Source of the DNA: CALMEC01 sp963777565
Lineage (GTDB): Bacteria; Actinomycetota; Thermoleophilia; Miltoncostaeales; Miltoncostaeaceae
NCBI GenBank assembly: GCA_963777565.1
Contig: CAVZQZ010000009.1
Location: 62,001-126,000 of the forward strand
Direction of reading: 5' to 3'
Length of the DNA: 64,000 bases
The notes below the pieces were generated by a model, which saw nothing but the letters and a program-made list of their open reading frames with translations, was not told the origin of the DNA and did no database searches. This document shows positions 24,774 through 33,746 of this stretch, in pieces; within the stretch, counting starts at the first letter, position 1; each line of letters starts with the position of its first letter. Made by a program: the position numbers and the translations under genes.

Positions 24774-26984
24774 ATGCAATTCCTTTCTGATCTGTCCATG
24801 GTGCAGCGAGCGGGCGGAGCCGCAGTGCTCGTCATGCTCCTCGTGCTGCTCCTCGTGAAGCAGCGCCAGGCAAAGGGCGCCCCGGCCGGAAAGGCCTCGG
24901 CGCCAAAGGCCGAGCGCCTCGCGCGGACGAAGCGCGCCCCGCGCGAGAAGACGGGGAAGGGAAGGGCCTTCAGCCGCGGGAAGAAGGGCAAGGAGAGCGC
25001 CGATACCCCGACGCCGACCGCCGAGCCCAAGTCGACGTCCGGGCGCATGGTGCCCCGGCTCCCGGCAGCGGAGGTCGGTGGGGAACCGATGGACTTCGGC
25101 GGGACCGCGCAGTTCGACGCGGCCGCGGAGCCGATGGAGGGGGTACCCGCGACCGAGGCGACGGACGGCATGATCAGCGAGCCCGGATGGCCGACCCCCG
25201 GAGAGGTCTGGGCGTCGCCCGATTCGGTCAACGGCTACGGTGCCGGCGAGCAGTCGTGGGAAGGCTCCGCCAACGGCGCCGGCGAGCACGACGACCCGCT
25301 TGCCGCGCTCACCGAGACTCCCGAGACGGACTCCGCCGGCTGGGCCACCGACAACCTCGAGGAGGGCTTCGACCCCGCGAGCGGCTGGTCCGAGACGGAC
25401 GAGACCGAGGAGGCCTCCGACGACGACGTGCCCGCCTGGGAGAAGGAGCAGGCGGAGTTCGACTGGACGGCGACCGACGGCGACAGTGAGTGGGGCGCAC
25501 CCGACGCCGACGAGGCGGCGGACGAGATCTCATCCGCCCAGGCGGCATGGGAGGCTCCCGACGACGACACGACGACCTGGTCCGCGGAGGACCTGTGGGA
25601 GATGCCGAAGGAGGAGCCGGCAGAGGCGGAGGAAGTCGCCCCGGTGGCCACCGCCATCGCCGAGGAGTCCTTCGCGGTCGCCGAGTGGGCGATGCCCGAA
25701 GCGACCGTCGAGCCGGTCAGCGTCGATGAGCCCGTCGCCCCTCTCGAGGTCGGCACGGTTGAGGAGCCCACCGAGGTCGAGCACACCCCGACGATCGTGT
25801 GGGACCCGGTCGACGAGGTGGAGGAGATCGAGCCCGACGCCGAGACGGCTGTCGAGCCGCAGGAGTCTCCGATCGCCCTCGCCGTCGAAGAGCCGGTCGA
25901 GTCGCCGGAGCTTCCCGAGGTGGCGGCCGAGCCGGAGACGGCGGTGTTCGAGCTCCCCGGGGTTGACTCCGTCCCGCACGACGAGCCGGTGGTCGAGGAG
26001 CTTCCGGAGGCCGTGATCGAGGACGTTACGGAGCCCGTCGCCGAGGAGATCGCCGAGCCGATGGTCGCGGAGACGGTGGTGGAGGACATCGCCGACCCCG
26101 TCGCCGAGGAGACTCCGGAGCCGGTTGCCGCGATCGACACGGAGCCCGTCCTCTCCGAGGAGTCGGAGACGGAGGTGCTTCCGGCCGTCGAGGAGCTCGA
26201 GCCCGTCGTGGTCGACCACGTGGTCGACGAGCTGCCTGTCGCGGAGACGCCCGAGATCGTTCACGAGCCCCTGGGAGAGGAGCCTCCGGCGAGCGTCGCA
26301 GCGGAGATCGTTCCGGAGCCCGTGGTCGAGTCGTTCCGCCCGGCGGTGGTCGTCGAGCACTTCCACCCGTTCGACGTTCCGTCCTTCGACGACGAGGACG
26401 ACGACGAGGCCCACTTGTTCGAGGTCGACGACGAGCCAATTCCCGTCGGGTCGTCGCCGTCCGATCCCGTGGCCCGATGGGCATCGATGATGCCCGGCGG
26501 CTCGCAGGAGCAGACGGTCGACCCGGTGTCGAGCTGGTCGCGGCTGCAGCCGGGTGCCACGCCGGCCCCCGCTGCGTCGGTGTCGGCGCCGGCCGCGCCG
26601 GCTCCGGCTCCGCAGGCGATGCCGGCGGCCATGTCGGGTGTCGCATGGTGGGATGTGCCCGCAGGCGCCGAGTCCGACCCACGTCGCGGTCGGTTCGCCC
26701 TCGGCGGCTACGCCCTCCAGGCGGGCCACCAGGTTGTGAGCGGCGTGACGTTCCGCGATGGCGTGGTGCCGCCCCCGTCGCACTGGGTGATCGGCCCGGT
26801 TGTCGGGGCGGTCGCTCCGGGCACCCTCGTGCTCGAGGTCGACGGTTGCCTCAACTGCGCTCCCGGCGACGTCGAGGTCCTGATGGACCACGGTTTCGCG
26901 CCGACTCCAGAGGGCTTCAGCCTCCGACTCACCGCAGCCGGAACCGGCCCGTTCGCCGCGAGCGGAACGTTCGTCATCAGCTAG
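24774..26984 (+). CDS. Large acidic membrane-anchored protein with GRFALGG C-terminal domain
   Basis: 736 residues after GGGAGCG. One N-terminal membrane helix (GAAVLVMLLVLLLV) is followed by a strongly basic stretch (about 30-75), then about 480 residues of low-complexity acidic sequence. The first part of that is Trp- and Asp/Glu-rich (WEKEQAEFDW, EWGAPDADEA, WSAEDLWEMP); the second is a repeated Glu-Pro-Val pattern (EPVVEELPEAVIEDVTEPV). The last 110 residues are the domain shared with the upstream gene: GRFALGGYALQAGHQVVS, VTFRD, then LMDHGFAPTPEG and SLRLTAAGTGPFAASGTF. No known family is recognised. A cell-surface or scaffold role is conceivable, but orientation in the membrane is not shown. 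Confidence 0.75.
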   Translation: MQFLSDLSMVQRAGGAAVLVMLLVLLLVKQRQAKGAPAGKASAPKAERLARTKRAPREKTGKGRAFSRGKKGKESADTPTPTAEPKSTSGRMVPRLPAAEVGGEPMDFGGTAQFDAAAEPMEGVPATEATDGMISEPGWPTPGEVWASPDSVNGYGAGEQSWEGSANGAGEHDDPLAALTETPETDSAGWATDNLEEGFDPASGWSETDETEEASDDDVPAWEKEQAEFDWTATDGDSEWGAPDADEAADEISSAQAAWEAPDDDTTTWSAEDLWEMPKEEPAEAEEVAPVATAIAEESFAVAEWAMPEATVEPVSVDEPVAPLEVGTVEEPTEVEHTPTIVWDPVDEVEEIEPDAETAVEPQESPIALAVEEPVESPELPEVAAEPETAVFELPGVDSVPHDEPVVEELPEAVIEDVTEPVAEEIAEPMVAETVVEDIADPVAEETPEPVAAIDTEPVLSEESETEVLPAVEELEPVVVDHVVDELPVAETPEIVHEPLGEEPPASVAAEIVPEPVVESFRPAVVVEHFHPFDVPSFDDEDDDEAHLFEVDDEPIPVGSSPSDPVARWASMMPGGSQEQTVDPVSSWSRLQPGATPAPAASVSAPAAPAPAPQAMPAAMSGVAWWDVPAGAESDPRRGRFALGGYALQAGHQVVSGVTFRDGVVPPPSHWVIGPVVGAVAPGTLVLEVDGCLNCAPGDVEVLMDHGFAPTPEGFSLRLTAAGTGPFAASGTFVIS

Positions 26985-27014
26985 TTCCCTCTCCCGTCTT
27001 ACCCCCGCACCCGT

Positions 27015-27044
27015 GAGGACCGCCTGCATCTGCGGGCGGTCCTC
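27015..27044 (+). terminator. Hairpin terminator without a U-tract
   Basis: GAGGACCGCC (27015-27024) pairs perfectly with GGCGGTCCTC (27035-27044) around a 10-nt loop, 31 nt after the stop of the acidic protein. No T-run follows, which is common for terminators in high-GC actinobacteria. Confidence 0.6.
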
Positions 27045-27863
27045 GCTCATCTCGGGGAACCTCTGCGCCCGCGGTCTGCCGAAGTGTCACTGGCGGTCGG
27101 CGTCGAATGCAGTGGATCTCGGGCCCCGTGTCCGTCCTCGCCCGGCCCGTCGGGCCGGGCGACGACGCCCAGCCAGCTTGCTTGGGGCCCTTGACGAACT
27201 CCGGGAAAGGGTCCAGTGTGGAGGGCACGGGCGTGAGCGCGGTCAATCCGTCGCTTGCACGCTCGCACCGTGGGATCGGGACGTGAACCCGGATGCACCG
27301 TCGCTCGCAGGTCAGCCACACACCCACCGTCACCCGCCGGCCGACAGGCCAGGGGTTCGCGGTGGGGGCGCCGCTCGGCGCGTCGTGGCTCACCGGGGCG
27401 GGCGGCCGGGATGACATCCGCGCCAGGTCTACGCTCCTAACGCGCGTCGTGAAGCGGCGCACAGCGGATGGTCGAGCAGGACCACGCGGCCAGACGAGCG
27501 GCGCCCGCACGGGCCCGCCGGCCGCAGGGAGGTGACGCCCTTGGATGCGGCCATACAGGACGGCTTCTCACCCCGAGGGGAGGGGGCGGGGCCGTCCGTG
27601 AACCCCGCGAAGTGAGGTGTCCGCGCCGGCGCCCGGAGACGAGGTCGCCAGAGCGCAGGCACCGAGCCAGGTGTGTCCGAGGGGCCGCCGCCGGTGCATG
27701 AGGGTGCGCCGGCGGCCCCCTCGGCCTGGGACGGCCGCGATCACTCCGGCCAGTGGCACAACGAGTGGCATTGCCTGAACCGAGCGACGGGGCGCCTTGG
27801 CCACCGCGCCCCGGCCTCCGCGGCGTGTGCTCGAACGAGAAGGGCTTGGCGAAACGCCCGCGC
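27045..27863. other. Gene-free stretch with strong hairpins
   Basis: Open frames here look like shadows (Arg/Pro/Gly-rich, no motif). Two strong inverted repeats stand out: CGCCCGGCCC (27139-27148) with GGGCCGGGCG (27152-27161), and a long GC-rich pair spanning 27679-27722 (GAGGGGCCGCCG against CGGCGGCCCCCTC). No tRNA, rRNA, RNase P, tmRNA or SRP signature was seen. The stretch could hold a small RNA or decayed sequence. Confidence 0.4.
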
Positions 27864-28145
27864 CTAACGCTTTTCGATGTTGTGAACCTCGAAGATCTCC
27901 GGCGCGCCCGAAAATTCGATTCCGGCGTCTGCTAACACGGGCATCAGGCGCTCGCCAAAGGCGTCGAACTGCTCCTTCGAGTCCCAGATCTCGCTGACGC
28001 GGAGGTCCCCGTCGGACCCGAAGCAGACGTGGTAGTCACACCCCTCGGGGGGGAATTCGAGACCAGCCTCCGTCATGCGCCGGGTGGCGTCTTCGTACTT
28101 CTCGGCGGTCATACCCCGGGGGGTAAAGCGGACGACGATGCTCAT
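27864..28145 (-). CDS. Small monooxygenase-like/dimeric alpha-beta barrel protein
   Basis: 93 residues. ATG 28145 is chosen over ATG 28160 because GGAGG sits just before it at the right distance. The sequence MSIVVRFTPRGMTAEKYED...VSEIWDSKEQFDAFGERLMP resembles the small dimeric ferredoxin-like barrel proteins (antibiotic-biosynthesis-monooxygenase or stress-responsive type). Such proteins act on small aromatic substrates or bind stress metabolites; no partner gene is adjacent, so no substrate is proposed. Confidence 0.75.
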   Translation of the reverse strand: MSIVVRFTPRGMTAEKYEDATRRMTEAGLEFPPEGCDYHVCFGSDGDLRVSEIWDSKEQFDAFGERLMPVLADAGIEFSGAPEIFEVHNIEKR

Positions 28146-28458
28146 GGCGCGATCCTCCATGCTGGGCGTTTCGCCGACCCTATCCGGCGTCTGCCCGGAC
28201 GCAAGGGAGCATTGCTTCCTCCAGGTGCCGCGCCGTCGAGGGAAGCCACGGTCGGCGGACGCGATCTGGACGACCCGGCGACGTTTCAGGGATTCGCGGA
28301 GGCCCCGTCGGATGCCACGGGGGCCTCGCCGAAGCTGGGCGGGGGCGGGCGCGCCGCGAACAGTGCGGCCATCGTGCCGAGACTCCCGGGCTGCCACGGC
28401 TTATGGGCAGATCCTAGATGACGGCTCGTTGTGCGACCTGACGGCGTTGAGAACCGGT
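28146..28458. other. Intergenic stretch, no supported gene
   Basis: About 310 nt between two minus-strand genes. Frames here lack conserved motifs; the reading that continues from the cupin gene is a product of its frameshift. No RNA gene signature was seen. Confidence 0.4.
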
Positions 28459-28747
28459 CTACTTCGGCTCGAAGAAGATGGCGCGAATGGCGGTGTGTCC
28501 GACGTTCTCGGTTGAGTGCGCTTCTGCTTCTCGCCACATCGGCGGGCCACTCGATCTCCTCGGTCTCGCCGGAAGGCGTCGTGAGCTTCCCCTTACCGCC
28601 GTAGAGGAAGTACACGAAGCAGTCGGGATGCGAATGCATGTCCGCGCGTTCCCCAGGCTCCATGCTCACCTCGAGCACCCGCACCCGCTCGTTCTCGAAC
28701 ACCACCTTGTAGACGTGGGGTGCGACCTTGGCTGCGTCTTCGGCCAT
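28459..28747 (-). CDS. Small cupin-domain protein, frameshift near 28538-28548
   Basis: ATG 28747. The cupin core is present: VLEVSMEPGERADMHSHPD, then FVYFLYGGKGKLTTPSGETEEIEW. The expected second cupin motif is found in the next frame as MWREAEAHSTENVGHTAIRA followed by IFFEPK and a TAG stop at 28459-28461. The +1 shift falls around GCCCGCCGATG. Repaired length is about 95 residues. Small cupins of this kind bind a metal and act as unknown enzymes or sensors. Confidence 0.7.
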
Positions 28748-29484
28748 CGCTGCTTCCTTCGTCGAGGCACCGATTCAACCACGCCAAGAAACGTGCGTCG
28801 AACTGGCGCTGGGCGGACCCTGACCTCGTGACGAGTGGCAATCGTGCCGTGAAGTGCCGCTGGGTGCCGCTCGATGCTCCCAGCCGACACCCTGTGAAAA
28901 CTGCGTGTTTGCAGGCGGGGAGCGGGTTACCGGGCCGCTCCCCACGTTGCGGGTTCCCGATATGCGCGATCTGCGCCGGGGCGGGGGAGGGGGTGCGGGC
29001 CCGGCACCATCTGACGCATGGATCTCAGTGCGGCTGTGCGGGCCACATCGGAGCGTGGAGTTCCAGCGGTGGAGGGGCGGCGGGACTTCGTCGCAAGCCT
29101 CGCCGCGGGGGCTGCGGGGACGATGACCCGGCGCCCGACCTCGCGCTGCGCCGCCATCTCGCCCGGGTCCGTCCACGGAGGACTCCCGCTGGGCTTCCCG
29201 GGAGCTCCGTCTGTGCCGGTCTTCGGCGCGAGGCGGAGCGCCGGTTTGCGGCGGGTGATGACCCCAAGATGGTCCTCGGGGAGCTCATCACGGCACCAAT
29301 CGTCGGTGCGAGCCGGCCGACCTCCCGCACCTTGCGGCGCTGGTTCACCGACGGCCGGCGGCCCCCTATGCGCCGCGCGGCACCGGTCGGGTGGCGACGG
29401 GCGCCCCGGCCGCCGCCGGTGGTCGTGGCGGATGCCGCTCTCCCACCGGCTGACGGGCCGACCGGACCCATCCGCGGACCTTGC
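28748..29484. other. Gene-poor stretch with a terminator-like hairpin and possible decayed ORF
   Basis: GGGGAGCGG (28917-28925) pairs with CCGCTCCCC (28935-28943) around a 9-nt loop. In the plus frame ending at 29487 a segment near 29226-29360 (ERRFAAGDDPKMVLGELI, GASRPTSRTLRRWF) looks more protein-like than its surroundings and vaguely like a DNA-binding helix-turn-helix, but it has no good start and the flanks are low-complexity. I do not call a gene. Confidence 0.3.
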
Positions 29485-29490
29485 TAGCCT
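29485..29490 (+). promoter_or_regulatory. Candidate -10 element (TAGCCT) for ubiB
   Basis: Preceded by TTGC (extended -10), TAGCCT ends 6 nt before GTG 29497, implying a leaderless mRNA. Confidence 0.4.
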
Positions 29491-29496
29491 CGCCGA

Positions 29497-31143
29497 GTGC
29501 CCCAGCGTGAGCGCCGGCAGAATATCGCGCGGCTCCGTGAGATAGGAGAGGTCGCCGCCCGCCACGGCTTCGGGTTCCTCGTCGACAAACGCCGCTCGCG
29601 CCGGCCGGAGGATGAGGTCACCAACGGCCGGAGCCGCGGGCAGCGCCTCACCGCGATGCTCGACGAGCTCGGCCCGACGTTCGTGAAGTTCGGGCAGCTC
29701 CTGTCCACCCGTCCCGACGTCGTCCCACCCGACGTGATCCGGGAGCTCCGCACGCTGCAGGACGCGGCCCGTCCCTTCCCCGCGTCGACGGCCCGCGCAG
29801 CCGTCGAGCAAGAACTGGGGCTGCGGATCGAACAGGTCTTCGAGCGGTTCGACGACGAACCCGTCGCGGCGGCCTCGATCGGTCAGGTCCACCGGGCGAT
29901 GCTTCCGGACGGGCGCGAGGTCGCCGTCAAGGTGCAGCGGCCCGACGCGGAGGACAAGCTCAAGGCCGACATCGGCCTGCTCGAACAGGTCGCGCCCGTC
30001 GCCCGCGAGCGCGTGAAGCGGCTCGAGTTCATCGACACCGTCGCGCTCGTCGACGAGTTCGCCCGGACTGTGCGGCAGGAGCTCGACTACCGAATCGAGG
30101 CACGCAACGTCGAGGCCGCCCGCCGCGCGTTCACGGGCGACGAAACGGTCACCGTCCCGAAGGTCTACTGGCGGTACACCACGAGCCGGGTGCTCGTGCT
30201 CGACTGGCTCGACGGCCCTACGCTCAACCGCACCGACTTCGGCGTGTGGTCGCTCACTGACCGCCAAATGCTCGCGTCACGCATCTCCGAGACCTGGATG
30301 AAGATGGTCTTCGTCCACGGGTTCTTCCACGCGGATCCGCACCCCGCCAACATCGTCGTCCAGGGCGCCAACAAGATCGGCCTGATCGACTTCGGCATGG
30401 TCGGGCAGCTCTCACCCAGAGACCGCCAGACGGCCGTGCACGTCTTCGTCGACGTGCTCGAGCAGAACCTCGACCGCCTGCCGCGGCGCCTGCGCGACCT
30501 CGGCCTTCGCTACCCCAAGGAGCAGGAAGAGGAGTTCCGCGACCAGCTCGGGGTCATCCTGCAGCGCTATTCCGGCGCCACGGTCGGGGAGATCGACGGG
30601 CGGGAGCTGGTGCGCGACATCTTTCAGGCGATCTACCGGCTCCAAATCAAGCTGCCCACCCGGTGGGTGCTGCTCGACAAGGCCCTCGCGACCCTCGCGG
30701 GAGTCGGCCTGCAAGTCTCACCGGACTTCAACGTCTTCGAGACCGCCCGGCCGTATGCACGGCGCCTCATGGTGCAGCGGTACCGCCCCGACGTCGCGCT
30801 CGACCGCGCGCAGGGCAACATGCAGCGCTACGCAGAAGCGTTCCTGGCGTTCCCGTTCCAGTTTCACGACCTCCTCGACGAGATCCGCGACGGAGAGGTC
30901 AAGATCTCGATCAAGCAGGAGGGCTTCACCGAGTCCACGGAGCGAGCGCTGGGCGCCACCAACCGCGTCGTGATGGGGCTCATCGCCGCCGCGCTGTTCC
31001 TCGGATCGGCGGTCATCGGCGCCTTCGCGGACAGTGGGCCGACCGTGCTCGGCGTCGCGGTCATCTCGACCCCCGGCCTGTTGGCGGGTGCCGCGCTCGC
31101 GGGACTCGTCCTCTTCGGGATCCTGAAGTCGGGGCGCTGGTAG
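29497..31143 (+). CDS. ubiB: UbiB/ABC1-family atypical protein kinase-like protein
   Basis: 548 residues from GTG 29497. Family motifs: KFGQLLSTRPDVVPPDVIREL (KxGQ), AAASIGQVHRAML, VAVKVQRPDAEDKL, FFHADPHPANIVV and LIDFGMVGQL, then two C-terminal membrane helices (VVMGLIAAALFLGSAVIGAF, LLAGAALAGLVLFGIL). UbiB-type proteins support isoprenoid-quinone or other lipid metabolism at the membrane with an unusual ATPase activity. The stop shares one base with the recJ start, so recJ is likely translationally coupled. Confidence 0.9.
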   Translation: MPQRERRQNIARLREIGEVAARHGFGFLVDKRRSRRPEDEVTNGRSRGQRLTAMLDELGPTFVKFGQLLSTRPDVVPPDVIRELRTLQDAARPFPASTARAAVEQELGLRIEQVFERFDDEPVAAASIGQVHRAMLPDGREVAVKVQRPDAEDKLKADIGLLEQVAPVARERVKRLEFIDTVALVDEFARTVRQELDYRIEARNVEAARRAFTGDETVTVPKVYWRYTTSRVLVLDWLDGPTLNRTDFGVWSLTDRQMLASRISETWMKMVFVHGFFHADPHPANIVVQGANKIGLIDFGMVGQLSPRDRQTAVHVFVDVLEQNLDRLPRRLRDLGLRYPKEQEEEFRDQLGVILQRYSGATVGEIDGRELVRDIFQAIYRLQIKLPTRWVLLDKALATLAGVGLQVSPDFNVFETARPYARRLMVQRYRPDVALDRAQGNMQRYAEAFLAFPFQFHDLLDEIRDGEVKISIKQEGFTESTERALGATNRVVMGLIAAALFLGSAVIGAFADSGPTVLGVAVISTPGLLAGAALAGLVLFGILKSGRW

Positions 31144-33746
31144 TGGCCTGGCGGACGGCCCGCGTCGCATTCGCCGACGTCGTACGACTCCAGGAGGCGC
31201 TCGACTGCCCGGAGATCCTGGCGTGGGTGCTCGCCCGCCGGGGACTGACCGACCCCGCTGAAGCGCGCGCGTTCCTCGCCTCCGATGGGCCGCTCGACCC
31301 GCCAGAGGCAATCCCCGGCATCCCGGAGGCCGCGGATCGCGTCGCCCGCGCGATCCGCGGGAACGAACGGATCGTCGTGCACGGCGACTACGACTGCGAC
31401 GGCATCACGTCCACCGCCATCCTCATGCGTGCCCTCGAGGCACGGGGCGCGCGCGCCCGTGCCTTCCTACCGAGCCGCTTCACCGACGGCTATGGCGTGA
31501 GCGTGGCGACGGTCGAGCGCCTCGCCGACGAAGGCTGCGACCTGCTCATCACGGTCGACTGCGGCACCACCGCGGTTGAAGCGCTCGAACGGGCCGTCGA
31601 CCTCGGGATCGACGGCGTGGTGTGCGACCACCACCTCGCCGGAGGGCGCCGGCCGCCGGCCATCATCGCCAACCCCGCCCTGGGCCGTGGATCCGACGCG
31701 CTCCCGGCAGCCGCCGGCGTCACGTTCAAGCTCACCCAGGCCATCGCCGCTCGGCTCGACGGAGACGGGCGCCTGGCTCCCGACCCTGACGAGGGGCTCG
31801 ATCTCGTCGCGCTGGCCACAGTGGCGGACGCCGTGCCGCTCGTCGGGGAGAACCGGCGCCTCGTCGCGCGCGGCCTCACCGCGCTCCGCGCAGCCCCACG
31901 GCCCGGCATCGCCGCACTCTGCGCGGCGGCCGGAATCTCCACGCGGGGCGTCGACGCCCGCGCGCTCGGATGGAGCCTCGCACCGGCGATCAATGCCTCC
32001 GGTCGCATGGCTCACCCCGAGCGCGCCCTGGCGCTCCTCCTCGCGGAGGATGCCTCCGTCGCTCGCGCACTCGCGCAGGAGCTGTGGGATCTCAACATGG
32101 CGCGGCGCGAGGTCGAGCAACGGGTGACGCAGGAGGCCATCGAGATCATGGAGGCCTCGCCGGAGGCGGCGCGCGACGCTCCCGCCATCGTGGTCGCCGG
32201 CGAGGGCTGGCACGAGGGGGTCGTCGGCATCGTCGCCTCGCGCCTCGTGGACCGGTTCGGCCGGCCGGCGATCGTTGTCACGATCGACGGGGATATCGCG
32301 AAAGGCTCCGGCCGGAGCCTGCCTGGGGTCGACCTCCACGCACTGGTCGCCGCGGCGAGCGGTTCGCTTCAACGGTGGGGCGGCCACTCCGGCGCGGTCG
32401 GGTTGCAGCTTGCGGCGGCCGACATCGCCGGCTTCCGAGCGGGCTTCGCCGCGGCCGCTGAGTCGGCGGTGGCGGCGATCGCCCGTGCGCGGGTGCGCGT
32501 CGTGGATGCGGTGGTAGGGATCCGCGAGCTCTCGCTGCCCACGGCCGAGGCGCTCGAGACCCTCCAGCCGTTCGGCAACGGCAATCCCGACGTCAGGCTC
32601 GTTATCCCCGGATGCGTGCTCGAGGCCGCCGGGACGATGGGCGAGAACGGCAGGCACCTCCAGCTTCGGCTGCGCGCCGGCAACGCGCACACCCGAGCGC
32701 TGGGGTGGGGCATGGGGGAGCGCAGTGGGCGGATGGCCGTCGGCGACCGTCATGACGTCGTCGTTGGACTCGCCGTCGACCGGTGGCAGGATCTGGTCGG
32801 ACCCCGGGTCACGATCGAGGCGGTCGAGCCGCTCATGACCGGCCAGCCGCTTCCCGGGCAGTGCCCGCAACCCTGTGACGTGCACTGTCCCGACCGGATC
32901 GGCACCGGGGTCGTGCGCGAGCTCATGACGGCCGCTTGGGACCTGCCGCAGCCGCCCGCCGCGGCTCCGCCGCTCGGCATCCGCGACCGGCGCGGAGAGG
33001 GCGCGATCGTCTCGAGCCTGGCCGCCCTCGCAGGCGCGGACAGGGGAGTCGTCGCGATTGTCGCCGACGCCGCCCGTCGGCGAGCGGTCCTGGCCGACGT
33101 GCTCGCGCCTCACCGCCTCGGCCTGGAGGCCGCGGTGATCGGGGGACGGAGATGCGACCCGCACGGCCTGCGCCGGCGCATCGCCGAAGCCCGCGACCGG
33201 CCGGCGTTCGTGCTCGTCGAGTACGCGGCCCTGCCGGAGGTCGAGTTGCCGGACAACGTCCACGTCGCCCTCGTTGACCCGCCGCCCGACGCAGAGTCGG
33301 CCGGATGGGCCCGGGCCGCCGCCGCGGGGCGCTGGCTGCACCTGCTGTGGGGAGACGAGGAGTCAGCGTTCGCGGTCGGGGCGGTCGAGCGCGACCTGGA
33401 CCTGCGTCCGGCGGCGGCGGCGATCTGGCGCGCCCTGCCCGAGGCGGTCGAGGTTCCCTGGGGCCCCGCTCTCGATCGCTGGCTCCTGGGCGAGGCGGAT
33501 CCGATGCGAAGCCCGGTCGCGGCGGCTCGGGCCTTGGTGGCGCTCGCCGAGATCGGCCGCGTGACGCTGACGCCGTCCGGCGTCACGCGGCCGGCGGCCC
33601 ACGACGGACCCGGTCTCGAAACGGCTCCCACGGCGTGTGCTAGCAGCGACCGACTTGACGCGGCACGCGCCTACATCGCGCGTGCGGCCACGCTGGCGTT
33701 CGACGGACCCGCGGTATCGTGTACCCATGCCCGAGCAGTTGGCTGA
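31143..33746 (+). CDS. recJ: Single-stranded-DNA exonuclease RecJ with long C-terminal extension
   Basis: 867 residues from GTG 31143. The DHH phosphoesterase core has IVVHGDYDCDGITSTA, LLITVDCGTT, GVVCDHHLAGG and DLVALATVADAVPLVGENR; the DHHA1 domain has GWHEGVVGIVASRL, SGRSLPGVDLHAL and RWGGHSGAVGLQL. The OB domain follows (VEPL). The last 290 or so residues form an extension with a Cys-rich start (QCPQPCDVHC) and RHL/helicase-like strands. RecJ degrades 5' single strands in recombination and mismatch repair. The 3' end overlaps relA by 20 nt. Confidence 0.93.
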   Translation: MAWRTARVAFADVVRLQEALDCPEILAWVLARRGLTDPAEARAFLASDGPLDPPEAIPGIPEAADRVARAIRGNERIVVHGDYDCDGITSTAILMRALEARGARARAFLPSRFTDGYGVSVATVERLADEGCDLLITVDCGTTAVEALERAVDLGIDGVVCDHHLAGGRRPPAIIANPALGRGSDALPAAAGVTFKLTQAIAARLDGDGRLAPDPDEGLDLVALATVADAVPLVGENRRLVARGLTALRAAPRPGIAALCAAAGISTRGVDARALGWSLAPAINASGRMAHPERALALLLAEDASVARALAQELWDLNMARREVEQRVTQEAIEIMEASPEAARDAPAIVVAGEGWHEGVVGIVASRLVDRFGRPAIVVTIDGDIAKGSGRSLPGVDLHALVAAASGSLQRWGGHSGAVGLQLAAADIAGFRAGFAAAAESAVAAIARARVRVVDAVVGIRELSLPTAEALETLQPFGNGNPDVRLVIPGCVLEAAGTMGENGRHLQLRLRAGNAHTRALGWGMGERSGRMAVGDRHDVVVGLAVDRWQDLVGPRVTIEAVEPLMTGQPLPGQCPQPCDVHCPDRIGTGVVRELMTAAWDLPQPPAAAPPLGIRDRRGEGAIVSSLAALAGADRGVVAIVADAARRRAVLADVLAPHRLGLEAAVIGGRRCDPHGLRRRIAEARDRPAFVLVEYAALPEVELPDNVHVALVDPPPDAESAGWARAAAAGRWLHLLWGDEESAFAVGAVERDLDLRPAAAAIWRALPEAVEVPWGPALDRWLLGEADPMRSPVAAARALVALAEIGRVTLTPSGVTRPAAHDGPGLETAPTACASSDRLDAARAYIARAATLAFDGPAVSCTHARAVG
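33715..33720 (+). promoter_or_regulatory. Candidate -10 element (TATCGT) for relA inside the recJ 3' end
   Basis: TATCGT ends 6 nt before ATG 33727, which would give a leaderless relA mRNA independent of recJ. TTCGAC upstream is too close to serve as a -35. Confidence 0.3.

Noticed and set aside
27864..28397. Long version of the monooxygenase-like protein starting near 28397
   Set aside because: The extra N-terminal part is Arg-rich without motif, while ATG 28145 has GGAGG at the right distance.
28960..29484. Protein-coding gene upstream of ubiB
   Set aside because: One segment (AERRFAAGDDPKMV) looks protein-like, but the frame has no credible start and the flanks are low-complexity.
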